64,000 bases of DNA from Variovorax sp. RA8 (lineage in GTDB: Bacteria; Pseudomonadota; Gammaproteobacteria; Burkholderiales; Burkholderiaceae_C), in the NCBI RefSeq assembly GCF_901827175.1, contig NZ_LR594662.1:2480001-2544000 (forward strand), given 5' to 3'. The translations under genes were made by a program, and so were the position numbers. The notes beneath the pieces are model-generated. The model was not told the origin of the DNA and searched no databases. It saw only the letters and a program-made list of their open reading frames with translations. Positions 25,684 to 36,804 of the stretch are shown here, in pieces; position 1 is the first letter of the stretch; each line of letters begins with the position of its first letter.

Positions 25684-26868
25684 ATGACCCATCGCGACAT
25701 TGTTCTTTGTCATCCGGTTCGCACTGCCATCGGCACCTACGGCGGCAGCCTCAAGGATGTGGCGGCCCCCGACCTCGGCGCAGTGGTACTGCGGGAAACT
25801 CTCAGGTTGTCCGGCCTGCCTGCGGACAAGGTGCAGACCCTGGTGATGGGCAATGTCATCCAGGCCGGCGTGAAGATGAACCCGGCGCGCCAGGCTGGCA
25901 TTGCGGCGGGACTGCCGGTCGAGGTGCCCGCACTGACGGTCAACCGCGTCTGCGGCTCAGGGGCGCAGGCCATCGTCAGCGCTGCGCTGGAGGTGTGGTC
26001 GGGCATGGTCGACTGCGCCGTCGCCGGCGGCATGGAAAACATGGATCGCGCGCCCTACCTGCTGCCGCAGGGGCGCTGGGGAGCGCGCATGGGCGATGTC
26101 ACCTTGTTCGACAGCATGTTGCGCGATGGCCTCAACGACGCGTTCAGCGGCCAGCACTCGGGGTGGCACACCGAAGAACTGGTGGAGGCCCGCGGCATCT
26201 CTCGCGAGGACCAGGATCGATGGGCTCTTCGCTCCCAGGAACGCTTCTCGGCGGCGCAAGCCGCCGGCCGCTTCGATGCGGAGATCGCGGTGGTCGAGGT
26301 CGAGACGCGCAAGGGTCCGGCGCGGTTCGCCAAGGACGAGCACAACCGCCCCGAGACCACGGCCGAGTCGCTGGCCCGGCTGAAGCCCGCGTTCCGCAAG
26401 GACGGAACCATCACCGCCGGCAGCGCGCCGGGCCTGAACTCCGGCGCCGCGGCGATGTTCGTCGCCGAGCGTCAATGGGCCGAGAAGAACTTTCTCAAGC
26501 CCATGGCACGGCTGGTGTCCTACGGGATCGGCGCCGTGGAACCTGCCTTCTTCGGCCTTGGGCCCGTGCCTGCCGTCACCCAGGCCCTGGCGCGCGCTGG
26601 ATGGACTGCGAGCGAAGTCCAGCGCGTGGAGATCAACGAAGCGTTCGCCGCCATCACGCTGGCGTGCCTGCGCGAACTCGGTTTCGCGGAAGAGGTGGTG
26701 AACGTCGAGGGCGGCGCCATTGCCCATGGCCATCCCATCGGCGCCAGCGGCGCGGTGCTGGCCACGCGGCTGATCCACTCGATGAGCCGCGACGGGCTCA
26801 AGCGTGGCGTCGTCACGCTGTGCATCGGCGGCGGCCAGGGCATCGCGTTGGCGATCGAGGTGCTCTGA
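25684..26868 (+). CDS. Acetyl-CoA acetyltransferase (thiolase)
   Basis: 394 aa thiolase of the biosynthetic (PhaA/AtoB) type. Nucleophilic Cys90 in NRVCGSGAQA, the GHPIGASGA motif with H350, and the second active cysteine C380 in CIGGGQG are present, as is the NEAFA stretch. It condenses two acetyl-CoA to acetoacetyl-CoA, or the reverse. No acetoacetyl-CoA reductase or polyhydroxyalkanoate synthase is seen nearby, so the pathway is open; ketogenic or PHB metabolism from the acetyl-CoA made at 18840-23756 is a fair guess. The loop around SGQHSGWHTEEL departs from the usual HMGVTAEN sequence. First gene of a pair with the PRPP synthetase-like gene. Confidence 0.92.
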   Translation: MTHRDIVLCHPVRTAIGTYGGSLKDVAAPDLGAVVLRETLRLSGLPADKVQTLVMGNVIQAGVKMNPARQAGIAAGLPVEVPALTVNRVCGSGAQAIVSAALEVWSGMVDCAVAGGMENMDRAPYLLPQGRWGARMGDVTLFDSMLRDGLNDAFSGQHSGWHTEELVEARGISREDQDRWALRSQERFSAAQAAGRFDAEIAVVEVETRKGPARFAKDEHNRPETTAESLARLKPAFRKDGTITAGSAPGLNSGAAAMFVAERQWAEKNFLKPMARLVSYGIGAVEPAFFGLGPVPAVTQALARAGWTASEVQRVEINEAFAAITLACLRELGFAEEVVNVEGGAIAHGHPIGASGAVLATRLIHSMSRDGLKRGVVTLCIGGGQGIALAIEVL

Positions 26869-26910
26869 GCCACCGGAGCGCGCAAAGGCAATGCGGCGGA
26901 GATCTCCTTC

Positions 26911-27948
26911 ATGCTCATCTTTTCCCTCGAGCCCGGCAATCCTTTCGCTCGCACGCTCGCCGATGCGCTGAATGTGCCTCTGTCACCGCACGAGGAGCGG
27001 CTGTTCGACGACGGCGAGCGCAAGCTTCGACCACTGGTGGATCCTTGCGGGGCCGATGCGTACGTGGTGCTGAGCCTGCATGGCGGACCGCTGGACAGCC
27101 CCCACGACAAGCTCTGTCGCCTCCTGATGTTCATCGGCACGTTGAAGGACCATGGCGCCGCGCGCGTGACCGCGCTAGTTCCATACATCGCCTACGCGCG
27201 CAAGGATCTGCGGACCAAGCCATACGACCCGCTGGGGCTGCGTTACGTGGCGCAGTGGCTGGAGTCCGCGGGCATGACACAGCTCATCGTGCTGGAGGCG
27301 CACAACGCCGCCGCTTTGCAGAATGCCTTTCGCTGCCCCACGATCCATCTGTCCGCTCACCATGCTTTTTGGCCGATGGCGCGGGAAATGGCCCGACAGG
27401 GACCGATTGCGGTGGCCTCGCCCGACCCCGGGGGCGTCAAGCGGGCGCTGTTGTGGCGCGAGGCGCTGGAGGCGCAGTTGCGCGAGCCGGTGCGCTTCGC
27501 GATGGTCGACAAGCGCCGCAGCGCCGGCGTGGTGAGCGGGGGCGAATTGGTTGCCGGCGACGTGGCAGGCGCGACCGTCCTCCTGCTCGATGACCTGATC
27601 GCTGCCGGCGACACCATGCTGCGCGGCGCTCGCGCATTGCGGCGTGCGGGCGCCAAGGCGGTGGTCGGGTGTGCGGCGCACGGCCTCTTCGTCGGCCAGG
27701 CGTCGCAGGCCTTGGCGTGCGACGATCTGTCGCGTCTGATCGTGACGGACAGCGTGCCGCCGTTCCGCCTGCCCGAAGGCGGCCCGGTGCGAGCCAGGCT
27801 CGACGTCGCGTCCGTGGTACCGATGTTCGCCGAAGCCCTCAGCGCCAACCATGCGGCCTGGAGACACCAGGCCTCACGCATCCATGCACCGTTCCAGGCC
27901 GTCCAGGGCAGCTGCTGCGTGGACCAGGTAGCGGGAGGCTTGGGGTAG
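26911..27948 (+). CDS. Ribose-phosphate pyrophosphokinase-like protein
   Basis: 345 aa, longer than the usual ~315 because of a C-terminal tail. It has the PRPP synthetase pattern: DGERKLRP near residue 34, the ATP-binding segment PYIAYARKDLRTKP, and the PRPP-binding loop LLLDDLIAAGDTMLRGA. The catalytic flexible loop and the ATP residues differ from housekeeping Prs, so this is a divergent paralogue that may use other substrates. It sits 42 bases after the thiolase. A second PRPP synthetase-like gene inside low-oxygen clusters is a recurrent theme. The 3' end overlaps the convergent kinase-like gene by about 75 bases, so the true stop may be less conserved than the core. Confidence 0.87.
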   Translation: MLIFSLEPGNPFARTLADALNVPLSPHEERLFDDGERKLRPLVDPCGADAYVVLSLHGGPLDSPHDKLCRLLMFIGTLKDHGAARVTALVPYIAYARKDLRTKPYDPLGLRYVAQWLESAGMTQLIVLEAHNAAALQNAFRCPTIHLSAHHAFWPMAREMARQGPIAVASPDPGGVKRALLWREALEAQLREPVRFAMVDKRRSAGVVSGGELVAGDVAGATVLLLDDLIAAGDTMLRGARALRRAGAKAVVGCAAHGLFVGQASQALACDDLSRLIVTDSVPPFRLPEGGPVRARLDVASVVPMFAEALSANHAAWRHQASRIHAPFQAVQGSCCVDQVAGGLG

Positions 27949-28920
27949 CCACTTACCGGGAGTGCGAACCGCGGGGTCGAGCAGGTGCGCGGCGCTCAAC
28001 CTCGCGCGCAACAGGGCCCGCCGCGCGGTGTAGAGCACGTGGAGCTGCGCTGGAGGTGCATCCTGCAGCGCCAAAGCCAGCCGCGCCCGGAGTCCGGGGC
28101 CTACCGAGGAATCCCCGGCCACCGTGCATTCGAGCCCGAGGAAAGACAGCTCGTCGAAGGGATCGACCTCGCGCAGCCGACTGTCGAACTCCAGTGCATC
28201 GATCACGACCGGCGGCTCGATCAGGGCAACATGCTCGGGACGCAGGTCCCCGTGTCCATCCACGATGCGTGCTTCGACAACGCGCCTGCGCAGAAGGCCT
28301 TCATGCCGCGTGATGGCGCGGCCCATGCGGTCGCTCAGCCTGCGCGCGTCGGCCAGGCCGAACTCGGGGCGTTCGAGCACTTGGCGGCTGTCGCTCAGCT
28401 CGTGCCGCAAGCGCTGGACGTACTCGACCTCACCGACATGTGCGCGCGCGGCGTTCCGGTAGAAGGGCACGAGGATCGCGGCCACCGCATCGATGTCCGC
28501 TTGGCGTACCTCTGCGCGTGCGATCACCTGGTCGAGCATGCGTTGTGCCGGCAGCCGTTGCATGACGACCGCCCAGTCCACGATGCGGGCGTGTGCCGGC
28601 AGCCGGTTTTCGGGAACGGCGCGAAGCGATCCATTGTCCAGCTGGAGCGCGAGCAGGCCAAGATAGACCTGCGGCGCAAGTCGACGATTGAGGCGCAGCT
28701 CCTCCCGCCCATTGCGCTCGCGCGCTTGAACGGTCGAGAGGTCGAGGAACGGATAGCGAACCGGCTTTTTCAGCTTCAGTACCTGCCGTTCGCCGATCAG
28801 GATCCAGGACATGTGGGTTTCGATGCGACGCACGACACCGCTGGCGCCGTCGGGCGAGAGCACCGCCTCGAGACAGCGCAGCCGGTCTTCCATTCCCGGT
28901 CTGGTCTCATCCGTTTCCAT
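27874..28920 (-). CDS. Aminoglycoside phosphotransferase-fold protein (COG2187-like)
   Basis: 348 aa. Kinase-like fold with a P-loop-free N-lobe (HMSWILIGERQVLKLKKPVRY, the Lys likely for ATP), catalytic loop DGHGDLRPEHV, and the metal-binding segment VIDALEFD. This matches the COG2187 group, often fused to an ATPase domain in other bacteria but single here. The substrate is unknown; such proteins recur in stress and hypoxia clusters. It lies 12 bases after the 65-aa gene and is probably co-transcribed with it from 29185. The start at 28920 has no clear ribosome site; 28893 is an alternative. Confidence 0.82.
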   Translation of the reverse strand: METDETRPGMEDRLRCLEAVLSPDGASGVVRRIETHMSWILIGERQVLKLKKPVRYPFLDLSTVQARERNGREELRLNRRLAPQVYLGLLALQLDNGSLRAVPENRLPAHARIVDWAVVMQRLPAQRMLDQVIARAEVRQADIDAVAAILVPFYRNAARAHVGEVEYVQRLRHELSDSRQVLERPEFGLADARRLSDRMGRAITRHEGLLRRRVVEARIVDGHGDLRPEHVALIEPPVVIDALEFDSRLREVDPFDELSFLGLECTVAGDSSVGPGLRARLALALQDAPPAQLHVLYTARRALLRARLSAAHLLDPAVRTPGKWLPQASRYLVHAAAALDGLERCMDA

Positions 28921-28932
28921 ATGTGGTGGGTC

Positions 28933-29130
28933 TCAGTGGGCCGCGGTATTCCGGTTCGTCGTCCCGAGGCGCTGCGCCCATTCCTTGGCCTTCGCGATTC
29001 CGATCCGGATGGCCTTGCCGTCGTCGCAGCCTTCGGCGAGCAGGGCATTCGCGATCTCGACGGCCTTCAGGCGCACCACGGGTGGCAGCCTGCGCATCGA
29101 GGCGGGGTAGCGATCGGGTGACCAAGGCAT
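28933..29130 (-). CDS. Small conserved protein (PWS-x-YP type), unknown function
   Basis: 65 aa from MPWSPDRYPASM, with GGAG seven bases before the ATG. The pattern PWS, YP, VR-KA-EIANAL and GKAIRIGIAKAKEWA recalls a small family common in Proteobacteria whose members I know only as uncharacterised (recollection, not checked). It is basic, helical and soluble. It opens a pair with the kinase-like gene and is 54 bases from the operator at 29185. Confidence 0.8.
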   Translation of the reverse strand: MPWSPDRYPASMRRLPPVVRLKAVEIANALLAEGCDDGKAIRIGIAKAKEWAQRLGTTNRNTAAH

Positions 29131-29184
29131 CGAATGCTCCGTGTGGTGGCTGTCGGACAATAAGCCCGCCGGTCGCGCCGAAGC

Positions 29185-29198
29185 TTGATCGTGCGCAA
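29185..29198 (-). promoter_or_regulatory. FNR/FixK-type operator of the 65-aa gene pair
   Basis: TTGAT-CGTG-CGCAA. The leftward hexamer TATTGT (29157-29162) stands at class II spacing, with a predicted leader of about 20 bases that includes the GGAG. Confidence 0.75.
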
Positions 29199-29242
29199 GC
29201 AACGGGCCCCCGAGGGCACATCTTCCAGGATCCGCCGCGCGG

Positions 29243-29256
29243 TTGTGCTGCATCAA
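29243..29256 (+). promoter_or_regulatory. FNR/FixK-type operator of the DHH gene
   Basis: TTGTG-CTGC-ATCAA, the left arm weaker. The rightward hexamer TATGGT (29279-29284) stands at class II spacing, and ATG 29308 is 51 bases downstream. Two separate boxes thus serve the two divergent genes here. Confidence 0.68.
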
Positions 29257-29307
29257 GGCGCAGGCACTGCACCTGCGCTATGGTGATACAAGCTCGGGGG
29301 TGTATGG

Positions 29308-30348
29308 ATGACCGATGAACCAGTCGAGGATCGCGTGGATGCCGGGCGTCCTCCCATGGCCCCGGGCCGGCAGCGCTTCGATATCTGCAACGGCGATGCC
29401 GATGGCCTGTGCGCGGCGCTTCAATGGCGCCTCCATGACCCATCGCCCGCAACGCTGCTGACCGGCTTGAAGCACGACATCGCGTTGCTGGCGAAGGTGC
29501 ATGCGAAGGCCGGCGATGAAGTCAACGTGTTCGACCTGTCGATGCAGCGCAACGGAGCCGACCTGCTTCGTCTGCTCCAGGCGGGCGTGCGCATCCGCTA
29601 CTTCGACCACCATGCGGTGGAGCGCATTCCGGACCACCCCCTGCTCGACGCGCACATCGACTGCGCGAGCGATGTCTGCACCAGCCTGCTCGTCGACCGC
29701 CATCTCGGCGGCGCCTTCCGGGCCTGGGCCGTGGTCGGCGCGTATGGTGACAATCTGCCAATGGCTGCCGCGCTCCTGTCGCGCGGCGCCGATTTCGACG
29801 TCGGGGACCGGGCCCTGCTGCAGCGCCTCGGCGAGGCGATCAACTACAACGCCTACGGCGACGACGAGCGCGACGTGTTCATCGCGCCGAGGCGGCTCTT
29901 CGAGATCATGGCGCGCTACCCCGATCCCCGGGACATGATCGCCCACGAGGCCGTTGTCGACGCCATGGATGATGTGCGCCGGAGTGATCTCCGGCGGGCG
30001 TTCCTGGTGCCGCCGCTGTGCCGGGAGGCAGCCGCGAGCGTGCATGTCTTGCCCGACGCGCCCTGGAGCCGGCGCGTACTCGGCTCTTTTGCGAACGAGC
30101 TGGCGAACGCCGAGCCTGAGCGTGCCCATGCAGTGCTGAAACCACGGGACAAGGGCTATGTCGTCAGCGTCCGGGCACCGCTGACGGCGCCATGGGGCGC
30201 GCACGAGCTGTGCCGCGAGTTCGGCGGAGGCGGCCGTGCCCGGGCAGCCGGCATCGACGGACTCACGCACGACGATCTTGCGCGCTTCGTGAAAGCCGTT
30301 GTGAAGATGCGCTGGGGCGAGCCGCCAAAGAGGCCCGAAGCCGGCTGA
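29308..30348 (+). CDS. DHH-family phosphoesterase
   Basis: 346 aa. The N-terminal DHH domain has NGDADGLCAA (residues about 28-37), VFDLS and the family's FDHH motif. The C-terminal DHHA1 domain ends GGGGRARAAGID. DHH proteins cleave phosphodiester or pyrophosphate bonds (nanoRNA, cyclic dinucleotides, oligoribonucleotides) with Mn2+; this one lacks a membrane domain and RecJ features. The substrate is not decided; cyclic-dinucleotide or short-RNA turnover is the usual range. It is convergent with lon at a distance of 23 bases. Confidence 0.85.
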   Translation: MTDEPVEDRVDAGRPPMAPGRQRFDICNGDADGLCAALQWRLHDPSPATLLTGLKHDIALLAKVHAKAGDEVNVFDLSMQRNGADLLRLLQAGVRIRYFDHHAVERIPDHPLLDAHIDCASDVCTSLLVDRHLGGAFRAWAVVGAYGDNLPMAAALLSRGADFDVGDRALLQRLGEAINYNAYGDDERDVFIAPRRLFEIMARYPDPRDMIAHEAVVDAMDDVRRSDLRRAFLVPPLCREAAASVHVLPDAPWSRRVLGSFANELANAEPERAHAVLKPRDKGYVVSVRAPLTAPWGAHELCREFGGGGRARAAGIDGLTHDDLARFVKAVVKMRWGEPPKRPEAG

Positions 30349-30371
30349 CGATCGGGTGCCGGGGGCGTCGT

Positions 30372-32774
<2,403 letters not shown>

Positions 32775-32820
32775 TCGTTCTCTCCTGCATGGACCGGCAT
32801 TCGGGCCGCCATGGCATGGG

Positions 32821-34449
32821 TCAATACAGATCGGGTTCGAGACCCGGGCGGGCATCTGCCGGCGCCTTCTTCGGTGCATTGGCGACCATGCAGTCCGTGG
32901 TCAGCACCAGGCTGGCAATCGACGCGGCGTTCTGCAGCGCCAGGCGTGTCACCTTCGCAGGGTCGATGACGCCCATCTTCAGCATGTCGCCATATTGGCG
33001 CGTCGCGGCGTTGTAGCCGTAGCTTCGCTGCGTCGAAGCATCGACCTTGTCCAGCACGATCGACGGCTCGTCGGCCGCGTTGCCGACGATGCGCCTGAGC
33101 GGCTCCTCGAGCGCGCGCTGCACGATCTTGACGCCCGAGGCCTGGTCCAGATTGGGGGGCGCCAGTTCTGCGAGGCAGCGCCGCGCGCGCAGCAGCGCAA
33201 CGCCGCCCCCCGGGACAATGCCTTCCTCGACCGCGGCGCGCGTGGCATGCAGGGCATCCTCGACGCGCAGCTTGCGCTCCTTCAGCTCGGTTTCGGTGGC
33301 TGCGCCGACCTTGATCAGTGCCACGCCGCCCGAGAGCTTGGCGATGCGTTCGTCGAGCTGCTTGCGGTCGTACTCGCTGGTCTGTGCCTCGCGTTCCTTG
33401 CGGATGGAGGCGATGCGGTCGCGAATGGCTGTCGGGTCACCGGCGCCGCCGATGAGGGTGGTGCTGTCCTTGTCGATCACCACGCGGCGCGCGCGGCCCA
33501 GGTTGTCCAGGGTCGCCTTTGCGAGGGTCAGCCCGAGCTCGCTCGAGATGACTTGCCCCCCGGTGAGGACGCCCATGTCCTGCAGCATCGCCTTGCGGCG
33601 GTCGCCGAAACCGGGTGCCTTCACTGCACAGGTCTTCACCACGCCGCGAATGCTGTTGACGACCAGCGTGGCCAGTGCATCGGCGTCGACGTCCTCGGCG
33701 ATCACCAGCAGCGGCGCTCCCGATTTCGCCGCCGCCTCGAGCAGCGGGACCAGGTCGTTGAAGCTCGAGAGCCTCTGGTCGCACAGCACGATCAGCACGT
33801 TCTCCAGCACCACCGCCTGCTTTTCTGCGTTGTTGACGAAGTAGGGCGACAGATAACCGCGATCGAACTGGAGTCCCTCGACAATCTCGAGCTCGCTGAC
33901 CAGGCCGGAGCCGTCCTCGATGGAGATGGCGCCCTCGCGGCCCACCTTGTCCATTGCATGGGCGATCAGCTCGCCGATCGAGTGGTCGTTGTTGGCCGAG
34001 ATGGCCGCGACGTGCGCGATCTCCTGCGAGGTCGTGCTGGGTTGCGAGATCGCTTTCAGTTCGCCCACGACCTTCTCGACGGCAAGGTCGATGCCGCGCT
34101 TGAGGTCCATCGGGTTCATGCCGGCGGCGAGGTACTTCAGGCCCTCCAGCATCATGGCGTGCGCCAGCACGGTGGCGGTCGTGGTGCCATCCCCCGCCAT
34201 TTCACTGGTACGGGCCGCAACCTCGCGCAGCAGTTGCGCCCCCATGTTCTCGAAGCGATCCTCCAGCTCGATCGACCTGGCGACCACGACGCCGGAGTTG
34301 ACGATCTGGGGCGCGCCGTACTCGCTGTCGATGATCACGGTGCGCCCCCGAGGCCCGAGGGTGACCTTGACTGCGTCGGCGAGCGTATCGACGCCGCGGC
34401 GGATCTTCTCGCGCGCGTCTTCCCGAAAAAGCAACTTCTTGGCTGTCAT
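32821..34449 (-). CDS. groEL: GroEL chaperonin, orphan copy
   Basis: 542 aa, full-length chaperonin with [22 protein letters not shown] and the VEDAL segment holding the ATPase aspartate. No groES is adjacent, unlike the housekeeping groESL pair. The C-terminus ends [17 protein letters not shown] and lacks the Gly-Gly-Met repeats of standard GroEL, as often in secondary chaperonins. The start is preceded by AAAAGGAG. It is followed by lon, so folding and degradation are coupled. Two boxes, at 34522 and 34581, lie upstream. It probably shares GroES made elsewhere. Confidence 0.95.
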   Translation of the reverse strand: MTAKKLLFREDAREKIRRGVDTLADAVKVTLGPRGRTVIIDSEYGAPQIVNSGVVVARSIELEDRFENMGAQLLREVAARTSEMAGDGTTTATVLAHAMMLEGLKYLAAGMNPMDLKRGIDLAVEKVVGELKAISQPSTTSQEIAHVAAISANNDHSIGELIAHAMDKVGREGAISIEDGSGLVSELEIVEGLQFDRGYLSPYFVNNAEKQAVVLENVLIVLCDQRLSSFNDLVPLLEAAAKSGAPLLVIAEDVDADALATLVVNSIRGVVKTCAVKAPGFGDRRKAMLQDMGVLTGGQVISSELGLTLAKATLDNLGRARRVVIDKDSTTLIGGAGDPTAIRDRIASIRKEREAQTSEYDRKQLDERIAKLSGGVALIKVGAATETELKERKLRVEDALHATRAAVEEGIVPGGGVALLRARRCLAELAPPNLDQASGVKIVQRALEEPLRRIVGNAADEPSIVLDKVDASTQRSYGYNAATRQYGDMLKMGVIDPAKVTRLALQNAASIASLVLTTDCMVANAPKKAPADARPGLEPDLY

Positions 34450-34521
34450 GATGTCGGATCTCCTTTTGTTGCGTCAAGAGCGTCGTTCCAGCCACGGTAG
34501 AGCGTGCGGTGGCGGTGTCGG

Positions 34522-34535
34522 TTGATCATGCGCAA
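34522..34535 (-). promoter_or_regulatory. FNR/FixK-type operator of groEL-lon (proximal)
   Basis: TTGAT-CATG-CGCAA, 72 bases before the groEL ATG, with the leftward hexamer TACCGT (34494-34499) at class II spacing. This is the better placed of the two boxes. Confidence 0.73.
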
Positions 34536-34580
34536 ACGCGGCGCAACCCGGAGCGATCATTGCGAGGGAATCGCCGCGGG

Positions 34581-34594
34581 TTGCGCTGGATCAA
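34581..34594 (-). promoter_or_regulatory. FNR/FixK-type operator of groEL-lon (distal)
   Basis: TTGCG-CTGG-ATCAA, identical to three other boxes in the window, 45 bases upstream of the proximal box edge. No hexamer stands at class II spacing, so it could act as a second (class I-like) site. Confidence 0.55.
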
Positions 34595-34620
34595 GACGCT
34601 GGATGCAGACGAACTTCGTC

Positions 34621-35217
34621 TCACTTCGTCTCGGGTGGAGGCGACGCAGGGCGGTCCGTCTCCCTGGGCCGCAGCGCAGCCTCCTTGGCAGCGCTTGCCG
34701 CGGCACGTGTCGCTTCCTCCGCCTTCCTGAGCGCTTCACGGGTCGCTGCGGCCGCCTTCTCGGCTTCTTCCTTGCTCGATGACACGGCTCGCCTGGACGC
34801 GTCCTCCGCCTGGGCGAGTGCCTCACGGGCGGCGGCCGCGGACTTGCTGCTCGCCTGCGCAGCGGCGCGAGCGGCTTCGCGGCTCGCGTCGCCCGCCTTG
34901 CTTGCCGATGCAGAAGCCTTCTCCTCGAAGCGGCGCGCGGATTCCGCAGCCTTGCGCGCCGCTCGCCGGATGGCCTCGGCGAAAGCTTTGGAGACCTTGC
35001 CTGCGGTGGCTTCGCTCCTTTGCAAGGCCGCCTTGGCGTCGTCGGCCGCCCGGCGCGCAGCGGCTTCCGCCTCGCGTGCGGCCTTGTTTGCGGCATCTCT
35101 GGGCTTCTTCACAGGGCCGGGCGGCGGACTCAGCTGTCCAGGTTGGGTGTAATCCGCGGCAAATGTTGCTGAGCTGAACGCCATCGCGAGCATGACCAGC
35201 ATGGTGGTGGGTTTCAT
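34621..35217 (-). CDS. Ala-rich exported coiled-coil protein B
   Basis: 198 aa from MKPTTMLVML with a clear signal peptide cut after SSATFA. The mature protein starts with a Pro-rich piece (PGQLSPPPGPVKKP) and continues with about 145 residues of Ala/Arg/Lys/Glu/Ser helix in short repeats (such as AREAEAAARRAADDAKAAL). It ends in a Pro-rich tail. It shares composition and build with protein A at 24922 but in reversed Pro placement, so the two may be distant paralogues or convergent. Periplasmic; function unknown. Driven by the box at 35280. Confidence 0.75.
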   Translation of the reverse strand: MKPTTMLVMLAMAFSSATFAADYTQPGQLSPPPGPVKKPRDAANKAAREAEAAARRAADDAKAALQRSEATAGKVSKAFAEAIRRAARKAAESARRFEEKASASASKAGDASREAARAAAQASSKSAAAAREALAQAEDASRRAVSSSKEEAEKAAAATREALRKAEEATRAAASAAKEAALRPRETDRPASPPPETK

Positions 35218-35279
35218 GTGCGTACCTTGGATGAGGTGGGTGGGAGCGCTCAGCATGCGATGCAACGGAGGGGCAAGGC

Positions 35280-35293
35280 TTGCGCCAACGCAA
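35280..35293 (-). promoter_or_regulatory. FNR/FixK-type operator of Ala-rich protein B
   Basis: TTGCG-CCAA-CGCAA, two TTGCG arms. The leftward hexamer CATGCT (35252-35257) is at class II spacing and the ATG at 35217 is 62 bases away. Confidence 0.65.
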
Positions 35294-35377
35294 AGGAGAC
35301 CAACGAGCTGCCGAGGCGCCCGCGGCAGCTGCGGGCGCCGCGCCCTGCCACCAGGGGGCGGCACTCAGCAGGCGGTT

Positions 35378-35587
35378 TCAATGCGGCCGGCTCGGGTACA
35401 CGCTGGGCCACGTCACCTCCCGCCCCATCATCGCGCGGGCATACAGGTAGTTGTTGAGCGATCGCTCGCTCAGCGCGTCCATGTTCACGTGACCCTCTAC
35501 GGTGCAGGGAAAGACGAATCCGCGGCGGCCCGCGAACAAGGCGTCGAAGCGGAGTTCCCAGCCGGTGGATGCATGCGATGAGTTCAT
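35378..35587 (-). CDS. Small soluble protein, function unknown
   Basis: 69 aa from MNSSHASTGWEL, with GAGGAGAC just upstream of the ATG. Seen are WELRFDALFAGRRGFVFPC, then GHVNMDALSERSLNNYLYARAMMGREV. No membrane segment or signal. I do not recognise it by name; the sharp start and ordered sequence suggest a real conserved small protein. Only an imperfect box with a five-base spacer (35666-35680) lies upstream. Confidence 0.7.
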   Translation of the reverse strand: MNSSHASTGWELRFDALFAGRRGFVFPCTVEGHVNMDALSERSLNNYLYARAMMGREVTWPSVYPSRPH

Positions 35588-35816
35588 GACCGTCTCCTCG
35601 TACGCCCCGGAGCCTGGTGGAATCGAGACTCTGCCGGGACGCCATCTCAATGTAGGCGCTGCGCTTTGCAGCTCGGTCAACGCCCGGCACCGAAAAGGAA
35701 CAGTCTGTCAACGCTTTGTGTCATCCTGGGAACGGAGCATCGTGACCGGTCCGACTGGGCCGGCCTGAGGCCACACACTTGTACGCGACACCGGACAGGC
35801 AGGTCCTGGGCCTGGC

Positions 35817-36719
35817 TCAGGCGGCTTGCCTTGCGTCGAGCCGAGGATGAACGGGAAGCGCATTCAGCGGAATGCGAAGGTAGGCGACGCCGTTGTCGTC
35901 CGGGGGCGGGAGCTGCCCGCCGCGCACGTTCACCTGAATCGACGGCAGGATGAGCGTCGGAACATCGAGCGTGGCGTCACGAGCCGTGCGCATTGCGACG
36001 AAGGCGTCCTCGCCGATGCCGTCGCGCACATGAATGTTGCCGGCTCGCTGCTCGGCGACGGTGGTCTGCCAACGCGGCTGTCGAGATGCAGGTGGGTAGT
36101 CGTGGCAGACGTACATCGTGGTCTCGGGCGGCAGGTCCAGCAGTCTGCGCATCGAGGCGTAGAGCTGGCGGGCGTCGCCGCCGGGGAAATCCGCACGTGC
36201 GCTGCCGACGTCGGGCATGAAGAGCGTATCGCCGACGAAGACGCAGCCGTCCACCAGGTAGGCCATGTCCGCCGGAGTGTGGCCTGGCACCAGCATTGCA
36301 GTGGCCTCCACCTGGCCAATCTTGAAGGTCTCGCCGTCCGTGAAGAGGTGGTCGAACTGGCTCCCGTCCGGCAGGAAACTGCGCTCGAAGTTGTAGAGTT
36401 TCCTGAAGGTCGCCTGGACGGTGCGGATGTTCTCGCCGATGGCGATGAGGCCGCCGACCTGCGACTGGATGTGGCGTGCGCCGGACAGATGGTCGGCGTG
36501 CGCATGGGTTTCCAGAATCCAGTCGACCTGCAGGCCCATGTCCCGGACATAGGCCAACAGCCGGTCGGCGCCGGCCGTGCTCGTGTGCCCGGACTTGAAG
36601 TCGTAGTCCAGCACCGGGTCGATGATCGCGGCTCGCCGCGTCGCATGGTCCCAGACGACATAGGAGACGGTCCACGTATGAGGATCGAAGAAGCCTTGGG
36701 TCGTCGTTCGGGCCGTCAT
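35817..36719 (-). CDS. Metallo-beta-lactamase-fold hydrolase (persulfide dioxygenase/Blh-like)
   Basis: 300 aa from MTARTTTQGFF with GGAGG upstream. Metal motif THAHADHLSG (HxHxDH), a further ligand histidine in VPGHTPADM, Asp in VGDTLFMPD, and His in CHDYPP. The segment GSARADFPGGDA resembles the ETHE1/Blh group, which oxidises glutathione persulfide, so sulfur detoxification is a candidate; glyoxalase II or lactonase remain possible. It follows the universal stress gene (36805) by 85 bases with no box of its own and is probably co-transcribed. Confidence 0.87.
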   Translation of the reverse strand: MTARTTTQGFFDPHTWTVSYVVWDHATRRAAIIDPVLDYDFKSGHTSTAGADRLLAYVRDMGLQVDWILETHAHADHLSGARHIQSQVGGLIAIGENIRTVQATFRKLYNFERSFLPDGSQFDHLFTDGETFKIGQVEATAMLVPGHTPADMAYLVDGCVFVGDTLFMPDVGSARADFPGGDARQLYASMRRLLDLPPETTMYVCHDYPPASRQPRWQTTVAEQRAGNIHVRDGIGEDAFVAMRTARDATLDVPTLILPSIQVNVRGGQLPPPDDNGVAYLRIPLNALPVHPRLDARQAA

Positions 36720-36804
36720 GGAGTCCTCCGTAAGTGCGTCATGATTGCTTTCGCTTCGCGGCACGCCGGCCTGGTCGTCGGCATGGCGAGTCCGGCCCAA
36801 AGCT

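Noticed and set aside
35666..35680. FNR-like dyad with a five-base spacer before the 69-aa gene
   Set aside because: Spacer length breaks the dyad geometry of all other boxes.
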